Below, piece by piece: positions 58,770 through 64,000 of a stretch of 64,000 nucleotides of DNA. The translations under genes were made by a program, and so were the position numbers. The stretch is from Polaromonas sp. GTDB lineage: Bacteria > Pseudomonadota > Gammaproteobacteria > Burkholderiales > Burkholderiaceae_C. Location of the stretch: contig JAKFXR010000037.1 of NCBI GenBank assembly GCA_021731285.1, forward strand, positions 20,755 through 84,754. Direction: 5' to 3'. The notes beneath the pieces were generated by a model. The model saw only the letters and a program-made list of their open reading frames with translations, was not told the DNA's origin and did no database searches. Each line of letters begins with the position of its first letter. The stretch's first letter is position 1.

Positions 58770-61202
58770 CTAGACGACAGTCAGTTTGGCCACACTCAAG
58801 GCCAGCCATTTGACCCCGTGCCGGGTGAAATTGATCTGGGCTCGTGCATCGTCGCCACTGCCCTCCAGCATCAATACCTTTCCCTCGCCGAACTTGGCGT
58901 GAAACACCTCCACGCCGCTTTTGAGACCGTGCGCCGGCGCATTGCGCTGCACCGGTACGGGCGGGTTGGCAAACCGCTCGGTAGCCGACCCTCTTGAAGA
59001 AAAAGCGCTCTTTGCCCAGTCACCACGGGCTCCACCTGCTCCTGAATTAGTAGCACCCGCCCAACCGCCCGAGTGCCCGCCGTAGGCAGACGCAAAGCCC
59101 TGGTTTTTCGGCGTGATCCATTTCAATGCTGCCTCGGGCAATTCGTCGAAGAAGCGGCTCTTCAGGTGGTAGCGCGTCTGGCCGTGCAGCATGCGGGTCT
59201 GGGAGTGGCTCAGGTACAGGCGCTGGCGCGCACGCGTGATGGCCACATACATCAGCCGGCGCTCTTCCTCCAGCCCGTCATGGTCGTTCATCGAGTTTTC
59301 GTGCGGGAACAGGCCTTCTTCCATGCCGGTGATGAACACGCAGTCAAACTCCAGGCCTTTGGAGGAGTGAACCGTCATCAACTGCACGGCGTCCTGCCCC
59401 GCCTGCGCCTGGTTGTCGCCCGACTCAAGCGCGGCATGCGTCAGGAATGCGACCAGCGGCGACAGTGTCTCTCCCGTTTCTGAATCGGGGGCAAGCAGTT
59501 CGGCCAGCGGCTCACCGACCAGGGGTGCGGAGGGGTCCAGCCCCTGGCTGGCCGGGGACTGGCTCAGGCGCGCGCCCAGTTCGTCCACCGGCAATGCGAC
59601 CGCGTCGCGCCCGAACCCCTCCATGCTGACAAAGGACTCGGCGGCGTTGACCAGCTCACCAAGGTTTTCCAGTCTGTCCTGCCCTTCCTTTTCGAGCTTG
59701 TAGTGTTCTTCCAGTCCACTGTGCTGCAACACCAGCTCGATGATCTCGCGCAGGCTCAAGCCCGGAGTCTGCTCGCGCAACACATCGAGCCTGGCAACAA
59801 AACCTCCCAGATTGGCGCCGGCCTTGCCGGTGACCGCGCTGACGGCATCGTGCAATGAGCACCCGGAGGCCCGTGCGATGTCCTGCAGCTGTTCAATGCT
59901 GCGCGAGCCTATGCCACGCGGCGGGAAGTTGACGACGCGCATGAAGCTGGTGTCGTCGTGCGGGTTGTCCAGCAGACGCAGATAAGCCAGCGCATGCTTG
60001 ATCTCGGCACGCTCAAAGAAACGCAGGCCACCGTACACGCGGTAGGGGATGCCATTGTTGAACAATGCGGTCTCCATCACGCGGCTCTGCGCATTGCTGC
60101 GATAGAGCAGCGCGATCTCCTTGCGCTCGATGCCGTCACGCACCAGTTGGCGCACCTCGTCAACAAACCACTGGGCTTCGGCAAAATCAGAAGTGGCTTC
60201 AAACACACGTACCGGCTCGCCAGGGCCGGCTTCCGTGCGCAGGTTCTTCCCCAGCCGCTTGCTGTTGTGGCTGATGAGCTCGTTGGCCGAGTCCAGGATG
60301 TTGCCGAAGCTGCGGTAGTTGCGCTCCAGCTTGATCTGATGCTGCACACTGAACTCACGCACAAAGTCGGCCATGTTGCCGACCCGGGCTCCCCGGAAAG
60401 CATAAATGCTCTGATCGTCGTCGCCCACAGCGATCACCGAACCGCCTGGCATGTCGCCGGCAGCGGCATCGTCGCCCTGCCCGGCCAGCATCTTGATCCA
60501 GGCGTATTGCAGCTTGTTGGTGTCCTGAAATTCGTCGATCAGGATGTGGCGAAAGCGCCTCTGGTAGTGCTCCCGCACCGGCGCGTTGTCTCGCAACAGT
60601 TCATAGCTGCGCAGCATCAACTCGCCAAAATCGACCACGCCCTGGCGCTGGCACTGCTCTTCATACAGCGCGTAGATCTCGGCCTTTTTCCGGGTTTCCT
60701 CATCGCGGATCGCCACGTCTTTGGCGCGCTGGCCGTCCTCCTTGCACGCGGCGATAAACCACATCAACTGCTTGGGTGGGAAACGCTCGTCGTCAATATT
60801 GAACTGCTTGCACAGCCGTTTGATGGCCGAGAGCTGGTCCTGGGTGTCGAGGATCTGGAAGGTGGACGGCAGGTTGGCGAGCTTGTAGTGAGCGCGCAGG
60901 AACCGGTTGCACAGACCATGAAAGGTGCCAATCCACATGCCGCGCACATTCACCGGCAGCATGGCCGACAGGCGCGTCAGCATCTCCTTGGCCGCCTTGT
61001 TGGTAAAGGTCACTGCCAAAATGCCGCCGGGAGAAACGTAACCGTTCTGGAGCAGCCAGGCAATGCGGGTGGTCAGAACCCGCGTCTTGCCGGAACCGGC
61101 GCCGGCCAGGATCAGCGCATGCGTGTTGGGCAGGGTGACCGCTGCGAGTTGCTCCGGATTGAGGTTTTGCAGGAGAGGGGAGCTGGGGACTTCTGGAAGC
61201 AT
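58770..61202 (-). CDS. uvrD: UvrD/Rep-type DNA helicase
   Basis: LAGAGSGKTRVLTTRIAWLL, DEFQDTNKLQYAW, VGDDDQSIYAFRGA, TVHSSKGLEFD. Confidence 0.96.
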   Translation of the reverse strand: MLPEVPSSPLLQNLNPEQLAAVTLPNTHALILAGAGSGKTRVLTTRIAWLLQNGYVSPGGILAVTFTNKAAKEMLTRLSAMLPVNVRGMWIGTFHGLCNRFLRAHYKLANLPSTFQILDTQDQLSAIKRLCKQFNIDDERFPPKQLMWFIAACKEDGQRAKDVAIRDEETRKKAEIYALYEEQCQRQGVVDFGELMLRSYELLRDNAPVREHYQRRFRHILIDEFQDTNKLQYAWIKMLAGQGDDAAAGDMPGGSVIAVGDDDQSIYAFRGARVGNMADFVREFSVQHQIKLERNYRSFGNILDSANELISHNSKRLGKNLRTEAGPGEPVRVFEATSDFAEAQWFVDEVRQLVRDGIERKEIALLYRSNAQSRVMETALFNNGIPYRVYGGLRFFERAEIKHALAYLRLLDNPHDDTSFMRVVNFPPRGIGSRSIEQLQDIARASGCSLHDAVSAVTGKAGANLGGFVARLDVLREQTPGLSLREIIELVLQHSGLEEHYKLEKEGQDRLENLGELVNAAESFVSMEGFGRDAVALPVDELGARLSQSPASQGLDPSAPLVGEPLAELLAPDSETGETLSPLVAFLTHAALESGDNQAQAGQDAVQLMTVHSSKGLEFDCVFITGMEEGLFPHENSMNDHDGLEEERRLMYVAITRARQRLYLSHSQTRMLHGQTRYHLKSRFFDELPEAALKWITPKNQGFASAYGGHSGGWAGATNSGAGGARGDWAKSAFSSRGSATERFANPPVPVQRNAPAHGLKSGVEVFHAKFGEGKVLMLEGSGDDARAQINFTRHGVKWLALSVAKLTVV

Positions 61203-61358
61203 TCCCCATTGTAGGAAGAACACAAGCCCCGTCCCCCCACTGGTGTAAGCCCCGCAGTGCCCGGGTTGTTTCGTCACTCTTCATGATGGTCTCGCCCTGA
61301 GCCTACCCGGCAATGATCGACGTCATCCGGCGTTTAACAAAAAGGTAGCAGCATTTTT

Positions 61359-61392
61359 GTGCACATGCACCAGGCCATGCACTGCAAGTGCA
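61359..61392. promoter_or_regulatory. Tandem TGCAC palindromes upstream of the sigma-54-like promoter
   Basis: GTGCACATGCAC (61359-61370) and TGCACTGCAAGTGCA (61378-61392), about 100 bp before -24. Confidence 0.5.
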
Positions 61393-61476
61393 CAGGCTGC
61401 GATCCTTTGGGCCAGCCATAGACTGGTTTTTCGCACCTTTATAGATAACGGGAGGCCGTAGAGAGCCGATTTCGAC

Positions 61477-61492
61477 TGGCATGGCTTTTGCT
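61477..61492 (+). promoter_or_regulatory. Sigma-54-like promoter for the GntR/flavoprotein operon
   Basis: TGGCAT-GGCTT-TTGCT, exact 12-nt GG to GC spacing. Confidence 0.65.
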
Positions 61493-61498
61493 CAGCAT

Positions 61499-61516
61499 AA
61501 CTTGTCATAACAAGTT
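61499..61516. promoter_or_regulatory. Candidate GntR/HutC-type operator over the predicted +1
   Basis: Perfect inverted repeat AACTTGT-CATA-ACAAGTT, just before the regulator's ATG (61526). Confidence 0.65.
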
Positions 61517-61525
61517 GGTGCCCAC

Positions 61526-62338
61526 ATGAACCCCAGGCTTCGCAACACCCCCCTGCACGCGGTCCCGGAGAGCCCGCAGCCCGCGGCTGAGGCAGTCATG
61601 CAGCCCGAGTCGCCCACACCCTTGTATGCGCAGATCAAGGACATCCTGCGGGCGCGCATTCTCGACGGCAGTTACCAGCCGCATCAGCAGATGCCTTCGG
61701 AAAGCGAAATGATGACGCTGTTCAATGTGAGCCGCATCACGGTGCGCCAGGCGCTGAACGATCTGCAGAACGAAGGCCTGATCTTCCGGATGCACGGCAA
61801 GGGAACCTTCGTCTCCAAACCCAAAGCCTTCCAGGACCTGGGCCGGCTGCAGGGTTTTGGGGAGGCCATGCGCCAGATGGGCTACGAGACCTTCGCCCGC
61901 GTCGTTTCGATTCGAACGGTAACGCCCACGCCACAGGTACAGGAGCGACTCCAGCTGCCCAAAAGGGCGCGCGTCACAGAACTCCAGCGCCTGCGTTTCC
62001 TCAACCGCGAGCCGATTTCACTCGACGTCACCTACCTGCCGACCGCCCTGGGCAACCGGCTTGCCAGGGAAGACCTCGCTTCCCGCGACGTGTTTGTGAT
62101 TCTCGAAAACGACTATGGACTGTCGCTCGGCCACGCTGATCTGCAGATTGGCTCAACCCTGGCGGACGAGACCCTCGCCACACAGCTTCGCGTGGAAGAA
62201 GGTTCACCCGTCCTGGTCATTGAACGCACCACCCACACCAGCGACGGCACGCCTGTGGACTATGAGCACCTTTATTACCGCGGAGACGCCTTCCAGTACC
62301 GGGTTCGCGTCGATCGCGTTCCTGTCCAGCACATTTGA
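61526..62338 (+). CDS. GntR-family transcriptional regulator, HutC/UTRA subfamily
   Basis: PLYAQIKDILRARILDGSYQPHQQMPSESEMMTLFNVSRITVRQALNDLQNEGLIFRMHGKGTFV; UTRA domain. Confidence 0.94.
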   Translation: MNPRLRNTPLHAVPESPQPAAEAVMQPESPTPLYAQIKDILRARILDGSYQPHQQMPSESEMMTLFNVSRITVRQALNDLQNEGLIFRMHGKGTFVSKPKAFQDLGRLQGFGEAMRQMGYETFARVVSIRTVTPTPQVQERLQLPKRARVTELQRLRFLNREPISLDVTYLPTALGNRLAREDLASRDVFVILENDYGLSLGHADLQIGSTLADETLATQLRVEEGSPVLVIERTTHTSDGTPVDYEHLYYRGDAFQYRVRVDRVPVQHI

Positions 62339-62352
62339 ACCGAAAGGCACAC

Positions 62353-64000
62353 ATGAAGACGATTGAACTCGAGTACGACATCGTGGTAGTCGGTGGAGGC
62401 ACCGGCGGTCCGATGGCGGCGGTCAAGGCCAAGGAAAAGAACCCGAAGCTGCGCGTCCTGCTGGTGGACAAGGCCAACGTCAAGCGCAGCGGCGCCATCT
62501 CCATGGGCATGGACGGGCTGAACAACGCCGTCATTCCCGGCCATGCCACGCCCGAGCAATACACCAAGGAAATCACCGTCGCCAACGATGGGGTGGTGGA
62601 CCAGAAAGGTGTGTACGCCTACGCCGCCAACAGCTTCGCCATGATTGAAGAGCTCGACAAATGGGGCATCAAGTTCGAGAAAGACGAAACCGGCGACTAC
62701 GCAGTTCGCAAGGTGCACCACCTGGGCAGCTATGTGTTGCCCATGCCCGAAGGCCACCACATGAAACGCGTGTTGTACCGGCAGCTCAAGCGGGCACGCG
62801 TCGAGATCACCAACCGCGTGGTGGTCACCCGGCTGCTCACCGGCCCGTCCGGAGAAGTCGCCGGTGTCATGGGCTTCGATTGCCGCACAGCAGATTTTTA
62901 TGTGATCAAGGCCAAGTCGGTCGTGATCTGCACCGGCGCTGCTGGCCGCCTGGGCCTGCCCGCTTCAGGCTACCTGTTCGGCACCTATGAGAACCCCACC
63001 AACAGCGGCGAAGGCCATGTCATGGCTTATCACGCGGGCGCCGAGTTGACCAACCTGGAGTGTTTCCAGATCAACCCGCTGATCAAGGACTACAACGGCC
63101 CGGCCTGCGCCTACGTGACGGGGCCGTTTGGCGGTTACACCTCCAACAATGCCGGCGAGCGCTTTATCGAGTGCGACTACTGGAGCGGCCAGATGATGAT
63201 GGAGTTCTTCAATGAACTCGAAGGCGGCAAGGGCCCCGTGTTCCTCAAGCTTGATCACCTGGCCGAAGAAACCATCTCGGAGATCGAGCACATCCTGCAC
63301 ACCAACGAGCGGCCCAGCCGCGGGCGCTTTCATGAAGGGCGGGGCACGGACTACCGCAAGAGCATGATCGAGATGCATATCTCCGAGATAGGTTTTTGCA
63401 GCGGCCACAGCGCCTCGGGCATCTGGACCAACGAAAAGGGTGAGTGCTCGATCCCGGGGCTTTACGCAGCCGGCGACTGCGCCAGCATCCCTCACAACTA
63501 CATGCTGGGCGCTTTTGTGTACGGCAAGTTCTGTGGGGAAAACGCGGCGGATTATGTTTCGGGTGTTGAGCAACCCCGTTTCGAGCCGGACAGTGTTCAG
63601 GCCGAACGCGAGCGCGTGCTGGCGCCCCTGTCGCGCAGTGAAGGCCTCACGCCCTTCCAGGTGGAATACAAAACCCGCCGTATCGTCAACGACTACCTGC
63701 AGCCACCCAAGGTCACGCGCAAGATGGAAATCGGCCTGCAGCGCTTCGACGAGATCCGCGAAGACCTCGACTCCATGATCGCCGCCGACCCGCATGAACT
63801 GATGCGGGCCATGGAAGCCCACACCATCCGCGACTGCGCCGAGCTGGCGGCCCGCGCCTCCCTGTTCCGCACCGAAAGCCGCTGGGGGCTGTACCACCTG
63901 TGTGTGGACCATCCGGAAAAAGATGACGAGAACTGGTTTTGCCACACCAACGTCACCAGCGACGCGAAAGGCAATGCCATGTTCCGCAAGCGCGCCATCG
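62353..64000 (+). CDS. FAD-dependent fumarate reductase/AprA-family flavoprotein subunit (3' end outside window)
   Basis: YDIVVVGGGTGGPMAAVKAKE...VLLVDKANVKRSGAISMGMDGLNN; open to the window end, absent from the ORF track. Confidence 0.88.
   Translation, partial: MKTIELEYDIVVVGGGTGGPMAAVKAKEKNPKLRVLLVDKANVKRSGAISMGMDGLNNAVIPGHATPEQYTKEITVANDGVVDQKGVYAYAANSFAMIEELDKWGIKFEKDETGDYAVRKVHHLGSYVLPMPEGHHMKRVLYRQLKRARVEITNRVVVTRLLTGPSGEVAGVMGFDCRTADFYVIKAKSVVICTGAAGRLGLPASGYLFGTYENPTNSGEGHVMAYHAGAELTNLECFQINPLIKDYNGPACAYVTGPFGGYTSNNAGERFIECDYWSGQMMMEFFNELEGGKGPVFLKLDHLAEETISEIEHILHTNERPSRGRFHEGRGTDYRKSMIEMHISEIGFCSGHSASGIWTNEKGECSIPGLYAAGDCASIPHNYMLGAFVYGKFCGENAADYVSGVEQPRFEPDSVQAERERVLAPLSRSEGLTPFQVEYKTRRIVNDYLQPPKVTRKMEIGLQRFDEIREDLDSMIAADPHELMRAMEAHTIRDCAELAARASLFRTESRWGLYHLCVDHPEKDDENWFCHTNVTSDAKGNAMFRKRAI

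Noticed and set aside
59958-61214. 418-aa plus-strand ORF opposite uvrD
   Set aside because: Antisense shadow; helicase motifs on the minus strand are decisive.
1-64000. CRISPR arrays, rRNA, prophage, transposase genes, defence systems
   Set aside because: None found: no regular spacer-repeat arrays and no recognisable transposase, integrase, Cas or restriction genes in the ORF translations.

Overview
The window is chromosomal DNA from a betaproteobacterium, probably Comamonadaceae (inferred from gene content and order; not tested by a search). It is densely coding. From left to right: nuoH(partial)-G-F-E-D-C-B-A, tRNA-Leu(GAG), secG, tpiA, a quinone oxidoreductase, pnp and rpsO. Next come an aminotransferase, an amino-acid ABC binding protein, hsp20, tsaD and a REC-ANTAR regulator. 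A nitrate uptake, sensing and assimilation block of about 22 kb follows: nrtABC; a membrane Hpt/HATPase kinase with a PilJ-type P-box; CheY; CheX; narK; a REC-pseudocyclase; a PP2C-Ser/Thr kinase; an ANTAR protein with two P-boxes; nirB; nirD; nasA; a dmsB-dmsC fusion; a hypothetical; ybiB; cobA. The rest is housekeeping or accessory: a BaiN-like flavoprotein, rpsU, yqeY, pmbA, yjgA, mog, a PAS kinase, DUF1003, hemerythrin, ZIP, dienelactone hydrolase, polA, thrB, a FecR-like protein, uvrD, a HutC-type GntR regulator and an AprA/FrdA-like flavoprotein cut by the window end. The most interesting signals are regulatory. There are sigma-54 -24/-12 promoters before nrtA, narK, nirB and the GntR gene. 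Two tandem hexaloop (A1/G4) hairpin leaders, the architecture recognised by ANTAR antiterminators, lie before nrtA (with an overlapping terminator) and nirB. A 36-aa upstream ORF with a strong Shine-Dalgarno overlaps the nirB start by ATGA. A self-contained CheA-like/CheY/CheX module sits inside the nitrate locus. Two families of intergenic repeats are also present.
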